The notes below the pieces were generated by a model, which saw only the letters and a list, made by a program, of their open reading frames with translations, did not search any database and was not told where the DNA came from. Shown here piece by piece: positions 44,404 to 55,988 of a stretch of 64,000 bases of DNA. The stretch lies in the NCBI GenBank assembly GCA_900491605.1, contig UESW01003880.1:1-64000 (forward strand), in the 5' to 3' direction. This DNA is from Calamus simplicifolius (lineage: Eukaryota > Streptophyta > Magnoliopsida > Arecales > Arecaceae). Within the stretch, counting starts at the first letter, position 1; the number at the start of each line of letters is the position of its first letter. The position numbers and the translations under genes are program-made.

Positions 44404-46641
44404 TGTCACGCCTCAGACCCAAATATTGGGCTAGGATGACAACCCGCCGCATGCCGGCACGCAAGGCGTCTTAAAAATCTTGATATACGATTCAAATGGG
44501 CAATAAATATGAAAACCAACCATAATACAAATGATAGTTATAAGTTTTGGGTTTCAAACCCTACACCCAAGTCATGCTAATAAAGTTGGGCTACAACAAG
44601 CCCTACACACAAACATAATAGGATTACACCAATGCAATGGTTCTTATTTTATTTATTAGAAGCTCCATCAACTCCGAATATCCGTCATCAACCCTGAGGC
44701 TTTGAAAAATATTGTGAAGGTTTAATGAGTTTACACTCAATAATTAAGCCTATTATACAATCATATCATACTTGAATTATATTTAACATGCCATCAACAT
44801 TTGCATCTTGTCAACTTAACATAATTTGAATATTCGATAAGCATCAGGATATGCATTCTAGCAAACTCACTGTTTATGTAATTATAGATTTCCTATGTGT
44901 CCCATGGCCCTGCAATACCTCAATCAGAGCACATCCTCCAGATGTGTGGCCATATAAAATCAATAGAACACATTGTACGATGTGTGGGGCCATACCATAA
45001 CAGAACACACTCTACGATGTATGTGGCCATATGAAAATCAACAGAACACATTGTAAGACATGTGGGGCCATACCATAACAGAACACACTCTACGGTGTGT
45101 GTGGCCATATCATAACAGAACACGTCTACAATGTGTGGGGCCATATCATAACAGAATACATCTCCAGTGTGTGGCCATATCATAACAGAACACAGCTACA
45201 ATGTGTGGGGCCATAGTAAAGGAGAACCGCGGCGACCCATATAAATCTATTTAACATTTTCATCACAATTACATCATGCATCTGTATCTCACATTACCTC
45301 ACAGTGGTTTACACAGTACTAGGAAATGCATATAGTCACCTCAATATAAACATATCGTACAGGCAATCACATTTCTGGCATATACAACAATATTAACAAT
45401 CACTATAATCATATAATTGTTCATTTGTAATCCACAATTCCATGCTACATAGACAATTCAGATAATTTCTATTTTCTTCTTATTTATAAAAGTGCATGCA
45501 AACTGTATATACTCAATTTATTAATTAAACAATTATTAAATTTGTATAATAGTCTTACTTACCTCCTACGCAAAATCCAAATGATGCACCAACTAATCAG
45601 ATGTCTGGGCACCTACAGGATCAATGTACATAATTAATTCACTGAAATCTAATTAATAAAAGGACCCTTAAGGCCCTACCCAGACTAGTTCACGGGCCTA
45701 ACTTTGGGATCGAATATCTCCCACTATACACACCCAATTGGGAAAGTAAAAATACCCAAGAAACTAGAATTAACCCAGATTCTAGCCATATAATTTTCTT
45801 GCCAATCTCGGCCCGTTATGGGGCCCAAAAATCAGCCCCAAAATGCTCACTGCACGGCCCAATAGGCCCAGACCAGGCCGGCCCAGCCGGCCGATGGCCA
45901 ATCCTCCACCCCCGCTCCCCTGTTTCGCCCGAAACAGGGGACACCATCCGGCCGGCAGCCAGGGCCGCCGCCGGCCTAATCCCATCCAGCCCGGCCACCG
46001 GAGGCCGGGCCGGAGCCGGCTGCCGCCGCGGTTGGCCTCCTTTCCCATCCAATCTCTCTCAATTTCTCTCCCTCTCTCTCTTTCTCTCTTCTTGCTCCCG
46101 CGTGAAATTCACCGCGCCGGCGTCGATTCCGGCCAAATTGGAGCCGGTCCGGCCGCCGTTGGCCGGACCAGAGCCGGCCGCCGCTGCAGCCGGCCTCCCC
46201 TCTCCTCTCTCCTTAATTTTCTCTCTTTCTCTCTTTTTCTCTCCGCACTGTGCGCTCGGTGCGGCAGCACGGCCGGCCACCAAGGCCGGCCGGACCTCCA
46301 CCGGACGCACGTCCGGCGCCGGTGGAGGTCACCGGCCAACTCTCAGGCCCTCTCTCTCTCTTCCCGGCTCTTTCTCTCTCTCAGGCTCTCTCTCTCTCTG
46401 GCTCTCTCTCTCTCTTTGGCTCTCTCTCTCTGTGGCAGGGGGACATACCTGAGAATGATGCGCGCCAGGATGAAGAAAGGAGTCCTCCTCCTTCACATTT
46501 AAATCCCTGTGTGACGCCTCGGATCGGGAGTTCCCGAAGACTAAACGCTTCATCTGGAACGAAGCGTCAGCTAGGAAAACCAACAGGCTAGAACCTGGTT
46601 CATCTGAACCAAACCTGGTTCATCTGAACTAGGTTACTACA
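44404..46641 (-). mobile_element. Solo LTR of a Tekay-like element (2.24 kb)
   Basis: On the plus strand it begins TGTCACGCCTCAGACCC, like the LTR at 13766, and shares the GGCCGATGG...CCCGAAACAGGGG zone and CT tracts (46050-46435). A plausible end is GGTTACTACA at 46641 (element start TGTAGTAACC, comparable to TGTAATCCCC and TGTGATGCCC). No gag or pol adjoins it. The flanks ATGTC and GTATC do not form a clean TSD, so the right boundary may be wrong. Confidence 0.7.
44935..45225 (+). repeat. About 45-bp tandem repeats in the solo LTR
   Basis: About seven units alternating TGTGTGGCCATAT and TGTGGGGCCATA with CATAACAGAACACA. The corresponding part of the LTR at 13766 has only two related copies (CATCCTCTAGATGTGTG). 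Confidence 0.85.
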
Positions 46642-46776
46642 GTATCCATGTTTCCGATGCGAGATTCTTCTTCAAGCTCAAGATCCATGAATTTCCTTCC
46701 ATGATGTTCTACTTCAAAAGTTAGATAATTTGGTGTATAAATTTACTTTTAAAAGATGGGAAACTTTGTGGTATAC
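46642..46776. other. Captured intron-like sequence next to the chimera
   Basis: AT-rich sequence following the GTATAC donor on the minus strand, consistent with the start of a galactosyltransferase intron. The left boundary of the captured block is not visible. Confidence 0.35.
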
Positions 46777-47173
46777 CAGTCTCCTCATCCGCTCTAGATT
46801 GTGCTCCGTCGCACCGTTGCGGCGATCCCCACTGCGTGCGGTAGCAAGTGTTCTGCTCGATCACCAGCCTCCCGCTCCAATCTCCCTTCAACCGGGGGTT
46901 GAAGTGGAGAATTCTCGGCGGGTCCTTGCCGTCGATGGCCCTGAGCCTCAGGAGCTCCATCATGTACTGTGACACCATCACAGCCTGATCCGCTTCCTTC
47001 AAAGTTGATATCTTTGGATCATACTCCGAGTGGGCCGCGCGGGGCCTCGCCACCAGAGTGATGTAGGAGCCCAGCGTCATGCCGCATAGAGCGTCACCGT
47101 GAACACATAGAGCGTCGCCAGCAGGTAAATGTACTTGAACCTCTGGGGCTTCCACATCGCATGCATGATCTCC
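46777..47173 (-). pseudogene. Chimeric gene fragment: AUX1/LAX exon piece joined to a hydroxyproline O-galactosyltransferase galectin-domain piece
   Basis: Minus strand. After an AG acceptor (ending 47174), an exon reads EIMHAMWKPQRFKYIYLLAT then LYVFTVTL, the conserved core of AUX1/LAX auxin influx carriers. At about 47090 it switches frame and content to LCGMTLGSYITLVARPRAAH, MVSQYMMELLRLRAIDGKDP, PRILHFNPRLKGDWSGR and IEQNTCYRTQWGSPQRCDG, the galectin-type domain (HFNPR signature) of plant GALT-family beta-1,3-galactosyltransferases. It ends SRADEET plus G at a GTATAC donor (46776), matching a phase-1 boundary in that family. An ORF in the galactosyltransferase frame stays open from 47329 to 46721. 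Retained splice sites mean it came from genomic DNA, not cDNA. Unlikely to give a functional protein. Confidence 0.75.
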
Positions 47174-47467
47174 CTGCCATGCCACCAGACCAGCGCACCG
47201 CAGTGCAGTGCAGTGCAAGTTAGACATCATCATCATCTCCATGACAATTAATGGACAAATTGGTAAACAGAGTAACACGCTGTTATCGATGACAGCAGCT
47301 AGCAGACCGCGATTGGGAGGGAAGCACATTTATATAATACATATATAGGCTTAAACAATAAACGAGCTAAAATAATAATAATAATAATAAAATTAATTCA
47401 AGAAAATTAACTGTTCATTTTATCAGAGGTAGTAGCTCTTCAACATGCCACTTAGAATAATCTAACC

Positions 47468-48622
47468 ATCTCCAATTTGGCCGGCGGCGGCCCTTGCCGC
47501 CGGCACGGCTCTCGGCTCCTCTGTTTCAAACGAAACAGAGGAGCGAGGGTAATAAGGAATTAATGGGCCGTCCGGTCTTTGGCCCCTGTTGGGCCATTTC
47601 TGGAGCCTATTTGAACGGTGTTTTGGGCCCTGTATCGGGCTGAGAATGGCAAAGTAAATATATGGCCCGAATTAGGATTGATTCTAGTTTCTGGAAATAA
47701 TTTTGTTTCCCTATTTGGGTGTATATATTGAGAGATATTCGAGGTCAAAGTTGGGCCCATGAAATGGTTTGGGTAGAGTTTAAGAATTATTTTATAATTC
47801 AGATTTTAGAAATTTAATAATGAAAAATGATACTGTAGATTCCCAGGTATCCAATTAGCTGAGTTATCAATTGGAATTTGCATACTGAGGTAAGTAAGTC
47901 AAGTATTATAATTTTATAAATTATTTAATTTATAAACTGTGAACTTACAGTTAAATGTAACTGTGTTAATTTTGCAAAATCATGTTGTTACTATGATAAT
48001 ATGTAATTATGATAATGACAGTAAAACTTTATGTGTCGCCATGGTTCTCACATGATAGATTCTCATATGACAGATTATCACATGACATATGATAGAATAT
48101 CGGTACCAGGACCCTTCCTCTTAGGGGATATTTAAGAGTAATATACAAGATTGTGTTGTAGGGTCGTAGGACACAGAAAGAAAAATAATGACAGTATAAA
48201 CAATGTTTTGTTTACATCGCATATATTCTAGTAATTATTATTGAATTAAATTTTAAATTAATTGATCTGATGACATGAACCTGCTGATAGCATGATAAAT
48301 GAAAATTTGAAATTATATTAGGCTTACTTATTGAGTGTGAGCTCATAAAATTCTCACATGTTTTCAGAGCCTCAGGAATGAAGAAGGATAATTGGGATAG
48401 AAGGAGCTTCTATTAAGTAGACTTAGTTCCATTATATTGATTTAGTTCAGATTTGCTTGTGTGTAGGGCAGGTAGCCTAACACTGATAATTATGGTTTGT
48501 AATAAATCATAGATGTGAATTTTTCTTTATATTGATTTATGTAATGAAGTTCAAGATGCCTTGCATGCCTAGCATGCGGCGGGTTGTCATCCTAGCTCAA
48601 ATTTTGGGACTGGGGCATGACA
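47468..48622 (+). repeat. Truncated 5' LTR
   Basis: Aligns with 54512-55657 of the 3' LTR, starting at CTCCAATTTGGCCGG. It has an extra block with CCTCTGTTTCAAACGAAACAGAGG (a palindrome) at about 47517-47542 that the 3' LTR lacks. It ends GGGGCATGACA, followed by GCTTTAG and the primer-binding site. Confidence 0.88.
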
Positions 48623-48629
48623 GCTTTAG

Positions 48630-48645
48630 TGGTATCAGAGCCAGG
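48630..48645 (+). other. Primer-binding site for initiator tRNA-Met
   Basis: TGGTATCAGAGCCAGG, seven bases after the LTR end. Confidence 0.92.
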
Positions 48646-48807
48646 TTATGACATTAGGGACATATACATGATGACACTTTAGGCAAAACACTAGAATGGC
48701 ATTAAGGCAATTATAAATTTAAAGGAATTTCAGATATTATGCTTTGAAAGCCTAACAATTAATGTTTACAGTGATATTAATTACAACTAATTTATCAGGA
48801 GATAAGA

Positions 48808-50014
48808 ATGGCACGTCGCACTAGAAGTCGACAAAATGATGAGAGTTCCTAGGTTAGTAATGCTGGCCAACCGGAAGGTCTGGAAGCCACTGGAGCTGCT
48901 GCCTATGCCAATTCAGTCGGGATTGATCAACAGCAACTCCAGACCGAGATGCTTCAGGTTCTCTCGGGTATGGCGCAGTCGATGCGGGACTTGCAGCACC
49001 AGATTTTGCAGGCCTTGTCCGCTCAGCCTACTCACATTGCTCTGCAGACACAGCTTGCCCCTCATGTTCCACAGACTCAGCTCGACTCTACTGCTCCACA
49101 GAACCAGCCTACTCTATCTCAATCCTGGATAGGGGTTGGCCGCAACTTTGCAGGCTTCAAGAAGTTTGCCCCTACCCCTTTCTCTGGATCCACCAACCCT
49201 GTTGATGCTGAGCAGTGGGTGCGAGATATGGAGAAGGCTTTTATGGCCCATGGTAGTCAGGATATGGAGCGTATCAGATTTACTACCTACCTTCTCCAAG
49301 GGGAAGCCTATGATTGGTGGTTAGTTGAGGAGCAGTGTCGGAATGGACAGATTATTTCTTGGAGAGAGTTTAGAGAGATATTCTTCGATAAATACTTCCC
49401 CAGGAGTGTACAGAGACAAATGGAATTAGAGTTTATCAAATTGGAGCAAAAGGATCTTTCTGTGGCATAGTATGAAGCTGAATTCACTAGGTTGGCCCGT
49501 TTTGCTCCAAATATTATGACCAATGAAATAGCCAAGGTCACCAGATTCACTGAGGGACTGCGACCCAGACTGAGGCAAGCGGTCAATGCATTTGAGCTCC
49601 TCACTTACAGTGCTGTAGTGAATAAGGCCTTGGTGATTGAGAGGGATATGAATGCTGTTCAAAAGGATTGGGAGCTGCGAAAGAAGAGAAAGGGGCCTAC
49701 TTCTGGCCAATCCTCTACTCAGGCCAAGAAGAAGGGTGCACAACAGGCTCCAGCTGAACCACAGAATAAGGAGACTCGTTGCATTCATTGTGGTAACTCC
49801 CACCTTGGAAAGCCTTGCCGCAGAGTAATTGGTGCCTGCTTTGTCTGTGGGAAAATTGATCACAAGATTGCTACCTGTCCCTTTCGGAAGGATCAACAGC
49901 CTTCTTCAAGTCAAGGAATGAGCCAACAACAACAGCAGCAGCCACCAAGGTCCTAGGGACGGATATTCAACCTCACTCAGCAGAATCCTGCCGCCTCTAA
50001 TTCTGTGGTAACAG
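48808..50014 (+). pseudogene. Gag with two or more stops
   Basis: Starts MARRTRSRQNDESS, then TAG. The gag core is FAGFKKFAPTPFSGSTNPVD, RIRFTTYLLQGEAYDWW and SWREFREIFFDKYFPRSVQR, with a TAG at LSVA-stop-YEAEF (about 49470). Zinc knuckles: CIHCGNSHLGKPC and CFVCGKIDHKIATC. A third stop follows QQQQPPRS. The frame meets the proposed intron donor after SNSVVTG. Confidence 0.9.
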
Positions 50015-50128
50015 GTATACCTTTAACGTTATATTTAGTATCACATTCTTATCTAGTGCAATGCATTGACTGCTAATTAAAAGTTAGGTTCAATCCTTAG
50101 TGTTAAAATAAATTACACTTATGTCCAG
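50015..50128 (+). other. Putative 114-bp intron between gag and pol
   Basis: Donor GTATACCT at 50015 and acceptor ACTTATGTCCAG ending at 50128. Splicing joins ACA-G and GA-ATG-ATT-AAA in frame (VVTGMIKVGTTYAQ). Donor sequence, phase and position equal those of the 19370-19491 gap in the other element, although the intron interior has diverged. Confidence 0.7.
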
Positions 50129-53100
50129 GAATGATTAAAGTGGGTACTACTTATGCTCAAACTTTAATTGACCCGGGTGCCACACATTCTTTCATATCTG
50201 ACATCTATCTTGACAAGAATGCATCGTTGACACCTATTCCTCTAGAGCAAGAGTTGCATATTGCGCTTCCAAATGGAGAGGTTATGAAAGTTGACACAGT
50301 ATGCAAATCTTGCCCAATTATCTTGGAGAATAGGAGGTTGAATGCTGATCTCATTGTCCTCCCACTGAAGTTTTTCGATGTTATTCTTGGAATGGATTGG
50401 TTGGCCTCCTATCATGCTTCAGTTGATTGCTTCAGGAAGACTGTCAACTTTAAAATTTCAAGCCAGCCTGAATTCAGTTTTATCGGTGGTCAGAAACACC
50501 TAGCCTTAGTGTTCATATCAGTGATGCAAGCTGGAAGGTATCTGATGAGTGGTGGTCAAGGATTTCTTGCTGTAGTCAAGGACCTTCAGCAGGAAGAGAC
50601 CAAGTTGGAGGATATTCCCATAGCTCGAGAATTCCCTGATGTCTTCCCTGAGAATTTGACTAATTTACCTCCTGATTGAGAAGTCGAGTTCTCTATTGAT
50701 CTAGTTCATGTAACTGGACCTATATCAAAGGCCCCTTACCGTATGGCTCCGGCTGAGCTAAAAGAACTGAAGGATCAACTGCAAGAGCTCCTAAATCGAG
50801 GATTTATTAGACCTAGTGCTTCTCTTGGGGTGCTCCAGTTCTATTTGTTAAGAAAAAGGATGGCAGTCTTCGACTCTGCATTGATTACTGGGGAATCAAT
50901 AAGGTAACAGTGTGAAATAAGTATCCTCTGCCAAGGATTGACGACTTGTTTGATCAACTTCAAGGAGCCCGGATATTCTCAAAGATTGATCTCAGGTCCA
51001 GGTACCATCAACTCAAAGTCAAAGAAGGAGACGTGCCAAAGATAGCATTCAGAACCAGATATGGCCACTATGAGTTCTTGGTGATGTCGTTTGGGTTAAC
51101 TAATGCCCCAGCAGCATTCATGGACTTAATGAATATAATTTTTAAGCCATATCTGGATCAGTTTGTGGTGGTTTTCATTGATGATATTCTGATATATTTC
51201 AAGAGCCATAAGGAGCATGAGGACCACCTGAGGATCGTGCTACAGATTCTTCGAGAGAAGAAGCTTTATGCCAAGCTGCAGAAGTGTAAATTTTGGTTGG
51301 ATCAAGTATCTTTTTTGGGTCATATAATCTCTAAAGATGGTGTATCTGTGGACCCAAAAAAGATTGAAACTATCATTAACTGGAGCCGACCTTCCAATGT
51401 GGCAGAAATCAGAAGCTTCTTGGGGTTAGCCGGATATTACCGCAAATTTGTGGAGAATTTCTCTCGCATTGCTCTACCCCTAACTCGCTTAACCCAAAAG
51501 CGAGTGAAGTTTGACTGGATAGTGGAGTGTGAGAAAAGTTTCCAGGAGTTAAAGCAGTGCCTGGTGTCAGCTCCCATTCTTGTTCTTCCAACATGATCTG
51601 AAGGTTTTACTATATATACTGATGCCTTTCGGAAAGGATTGGGATGTATTTTGATGCAGAATAAAAGAGTGATAGCTTATGCCTCTAGACAACTAAAACC
51701 TTATGAGCAGAATTATCCTACTCATGATCTGGAATTGGCTGCTGTGGTTTTTGCTCTAAAGATTTGGCGGCATTATCTATATGGAGTGTCATGTGATGTG
51801 TATACAGATCATAAGAGTCTAAAATACATCTTCACACAGAAAGAGCTAAATTTAAGGCAGATGAGGTGGTTGGAACTATTGAAGGATTATGACCTGAATC
51901 TACAGTATCATCCTGGAAAGGCCAATGTAGTGGCTGATGCTTTGAGCAGAAAATCCTCTTTGAGTTAGCTGCTATGATCACTTCTCAGCCTCACGTATTG
52001 AGAGATCTAGAGAAGTGGGAGGTTTGTCTGAGAGTACATCAGTCTGATGGGCTTGTTGCAGCACTTGTACTCCAGCCGACCTTAGTTGACAGAATCAAGT
52101 CCTCCTAGATGGAAGATCCAGATTTACAAAAGATTAAAGAAGTTGTGCAGTCAGGAGTTCAGAATGAATTCTATATAATGGAGGATGGATCCCTGAAATT
52201 TGAAGGGAGACTTTGTGTGACAAACAGTGAGGAGCTAAAGGCTGAAATTTTAAAAAAGGCTCACTACTCTCCCTATACTGTGCATCCAGGTGGCACTAAG
52301 ATGTACAGAGACTTAAAGAAAATTTATGGTGGAAAGGCATGAAGAGGGAGATTGCTCAGCATGTGGCCAAGTGCTTGGTGTGTCAGCGAGTGAAAGCCGA
52401 GCATCAAAGGCCTGCGGGACCTCTTCAGTCTCTGATGATTCCACAGTGGAAATGGGAAAAGATTACAATAGACTTTATGACTGGTCTACCCAAAACTCCT
52501 AAGAGCAACGATGCAGTTTGGGTCATTATGGACCGACTAACAAAATCAGCTCATTTCCTACCTTTCAGAGTTGGGGTCTCTAGTGAAAGATTAGCTAATT
52601 TGTATATTGAGCATATCGTGAGACTCCATGGTGTTCCGATATCTATCGTATCAGATAGAGATACCAGGTTTGTGTCCCAGTTTTGGAAGAGTCTTCATAA
52701 GGCCATGGGAACCAAACTAAACTTCAGTACTACCTATCATCCCCAGTCAGATGGAAAATCAGAGAGGACCATACAGATTCTGGAGGACATGTTGCGAGCC
52801 TGTGTGATGACTTGGGTGGAGCTTGGGATAACCACTTACCTTTGGTGGAGTTTGTATATAATAATAGTTACCAAGCTAGCATCCAGATGGCTCCATTTGA
52901 AGCTATGTATGGTAGGAGGTGCAGATCTCCTATATGTTGGGATGACGTGGGGGAAAGGAAATTGCTAGGCCCTGAGCTGATTCAGCAAACAGTAGATAAG
53001 GTACATTTGATCAGGGAGCATCTTCATACAGCTCAGAGCAGGCAAAAGAGCTATGCTGATGTCAGAAGAAGGGAATTAAAATTCCAGGTTAGGGACCATG

Positions 53101-53510
53101 TGTTCTTAAGGGTATCACCAACCAAAGATGTGATGAGATTTGGGATTAAAGGAAAGCTGAGTCCACGTTATATTGGACCTTTTGAGATCTTGAGCAGAGT
53201 CGGAGATGTTGCTTACAGTCTGGCACTGCCTCCGATTCTATCTGGGGTACACAATGTTTTTCATGTATCTATGTTGAGGAAGTATATCTCTGACCCCAGC
53301 CATGTCATAGCGTATAAGCCTATACAATTAAGGAAAGATTTATCATATGAGGAGCATCCTGTGCGTATTGTGGACCGCAAGGATTAGGTTCTGAGACGGC
53401 ATACCATTCCCTATGTCAAGGTGCAATGGAGTAATCATTCTGAGAGGGAGGCTACTTGGGAAATGGAGGAAGAAATGAAAGAAAAGTATCCACAACTATT
53501 TATATCTTAA
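50129..53510 (+). pseudogene. Pol with stops and frameshifts
   Basis: Protease TLIDPGATHSFISD (same DPG triplet). RT: frameshift at about 50820, then IDLRSRYHQLKV and VVFIDDILIYFKS. RNase H: a stop after LVLPT (51594), then YTDAFRKGLGCIL and VYTDHKSLKYIFTQ. Integrase: HYSPYTVHPGG, a frameshift near 52330, CLVCQRVKAEH, SDRDTRFVSQFW, QSDGKSERTIQILE, a frameshift near 52810, then VFHVSMLRKYISD. A stop in VDRKD-stop-VLRR (53385). Ends KYPQLFIS. Same architecture as the intact pol at 15984-19369. Confidence 0.92.
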
Positions 53511-53622
53511 AATAGTTAATGATTGAAAACTGTTAGCTTTAGTTGATTGTTAGTCCTTGGGACAAAAATTGGACTTTTAATTTTCTCTAATAAAAGTTAT
53601 CAATTTTGAGGCCAAAATTTTT

Positions 53623-53637
53623 ATAAGGAGGAGAGAA
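53623..53637 (+). other. Polypurine tract
   Basis: ATAAGGAGGAGAGAA directly before the LTR start TGTAATCCCC. Confidence 0.85.
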
Positions 53638-55657
53638 TGTAATCCCCTGAATTTCTCAACTGCTCATGAGAGTTATCACGAGATCAGAAAGATAGACTCT
53701 AGATATTTGAATTGCAAATATATCTAACTAACAGAGTCCCTTGATTTGAGGACTCTGCATCGCCTTTAAAAGATCACCGAAACCTCCTTCCCATCATCCG
53801 TGAATGCCACTTTCCATCGTCATCGTGCACGCATCTGCTCCTGGTAAGTCCCCTATCCATGCCTGGGAGAGAGAGAAAGTTAGAGAGAGAAAGTTAGAAA
53901 AAAATTTTTTTAAGGAGAGACAGGGAGGAACCGAGTTGAATAAATCCAGTCCCTTCCATGTGTCGATGCAGGTTCAGGCCTGGCGGTGTGCCCGCCGCCT
54001 CGCCGGGCCTGAGCCCCAGCCGACAACCCTATCGGCACCGGGGGCGGCGTCCGGTGGGGTGCCGAAGGAGAGAGAGAAGAGAGCTAAGACGGGAGAGAGA
54101 AGCTGTCTGGGAACGATTTTGCCAGCGGTCCAATCCTTGGTTCAGGCCCAGCGGCGTGCTCACCGCTTCGCCGGGCCTGAGCCTTGGTCGGCGACCTCCA
54201 CCGGCGCCGGGCGTGCGTCCGGTGGAGGTCCGACCGTGCCGACAGCATGATTCTTGGCCACGGAAGACAGTGAGAGAGAAAGAGAGGAATAAAGAGGAAA
54301 TTGGGGAAAGAGAAGGAGGGGAGGCCGGCTGCGGCGGCGGCTGGCTCTGGTCTGGCCAACGGTGGCCGGACCGATGCCAATTTGGCCGGAATTGATGCCG
54401 GCACCGTGGAAGATGCATGGGAGATGAAAGAGAGAAGGAAAGAACGAGAGAGAAATTGATGAGAGAGAGAGGGGGGGAGGCCGGCCGCCCGGTCCGACCA
54501 ACGGCGGCGGGCCGCCTCCAATTTGGCCGGTGGCGGCCCTGGCCATCGGCACGGCTCTCGGCTCCGGGTAATAAGGAATTAATGGGCCATCCGGTCTTTG
54601 GGCCCTGTTGGGCCGTTTCTGGAGCCTGTTTGAATGGCGTTTTGGGCCCTGTATCGGGCCGAAATGGCAAAGTAAATATATGGCCCGAATTAGGATTGAT
54701 TCTAGTTTCTGGGGATAATTTTGTTTCCCTATTTGGGCGTATATATTGAGAGATATTCGAGGTCAAAGTTGGGCCCGTGAAGTGGTTTAGGCAGAGTTTA
54801 AGAATTATTTTATAATTCATATTTTAGAAATTTAATAATGAAAAATGATATTGTAGGTTCATAGGTGTCCAATTAGCTGAGTTATCAATTGGAATTTACG
54901 TACTGAGGTAAGTAAGTCAAGTATTATAATTTTATAAATTATTTAATTTGTAAACTATGAACTTACAGTTAAATGTAATTATGTTAATTTTGCAAAATCA
55001 TGTTGTTACTATGATAATATGTAATTATGATAATGACAGTAAAACTTTATGTGTCGCCACGGTTCTCACATGACAGATTCTCACATGACAGATTATCACA
55101 TGACAGATTATCACATGACATATGATAGAATACCGGTACCAGGACCCTTCCTCTTAGGGGATATTTAAGAGTAATATACAAGATTGTGTTGTAGGGTCAT
55201 AGTACACATAAAGAAAAATAATGACAGTATAAACAATGTTTTGTTTACATCGCATATATTCTAGTAATTATTATTGAATTAAATTTTAAATTAATTGATC
55301 TGATGACATGAACCTGCTGATAGCATGATAAATGAAAATTTGAAATTATATTAGGCTTACTTATTGAGTGTGAGCTCATAAAATTCTCACAATGTTTTTC
55401 AGAGCCTCAGGAATGAAGAAGGATAATTGAGATAGAAGGAGCTTCTATTAAGTAGACTTAGTTCCATTATATTGATTTAGTTCAGATTTGCTTGTGTGTA
55501 GGGCAGGTAGCCCAAGACTGATAATTATGGTTTGTAATAACTCATGGATATAAATTTTGCTTTATATTGATTTATGTGATGAAGTTCGAGATGCCTTGCA
55601 TGCCTAGCATGCGACGGGTTGTCATCATAGCTCAAATTTTGGGACTGGGGCATAACA
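53638..55657 (+). repeat. 3' LTR (2020 bp)
   Basis: Starts TGTAATCCCCTGAATTTC and ends GGGGCATAACA. A purine-rich zone (53865-54480) with GAGAGAGA tracts alternates with GGCCGG-rich blocks; the opposite-strand ORFs there (54029-54820 and others) are compositional. The repeat CACATGACAGATTATCACAT is present in one more copy than in the 5' LTR (about 55075-55115). Confidence 0.9.
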
Positions 55658-55926
55658 AGCAGCTAGCCTTCTACTACATTTAGACTACTTCTCATACAAG
55701 ATGGAGATCTGCATCAAGATCTACAACGAGCTAGCTATAATATTGTTGGTATATCATCGTCGGACTCTCAAGCCTCGCTGCCACCCTAGCAAGCGTCCTT
55801 GAACGAGTTCTTCCTCGCTGCAGCCAACACCGTCTTGTCTGCAACAATGAAGTATGCCGCCCCCGCCGCTGAATGCATCCAAAGTCCCTTCTCATTAATC
55901 ATACAATTTCTATTTCTTTTTCACAG

Positions 55927-55988
<62 letters not shown>

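Larger units (their letters stand above)
47468..55657 (+). mobile_element. Decayed Tekay/Del-like element, plus strand
   Basis: A 5' LTR lacking roughly its first 875 bp (47468-48622), primer-binding site, gag with stops, intron-like gap, pol with stops and frameshifts, polypurine tract, and full 3' LTR (53638-55657). Related to the 13766-20816 element in every domain but clearly older. No TSD can be checked because the left end is lost. Confidence 0.88.

Noticed and set aside
44920..45183. Minus ORF with repeated CYDMAPH-like motif
   Set aside because: It is the 45-bp tandem repeat of the solo LTR.
46642..47467. Helitron ends for the captured chimera
   Set aside because: I could not find a convincing TC start with a hairpin plus CTRR end by eye; left as an open test rather than a call.
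55658..55920. ORF MNEFFLAAANTVLSATMKY as a continuation of the captured LAX or galactosyltransferase gene
   Set aside because: No similarity to either family that I can recognise.
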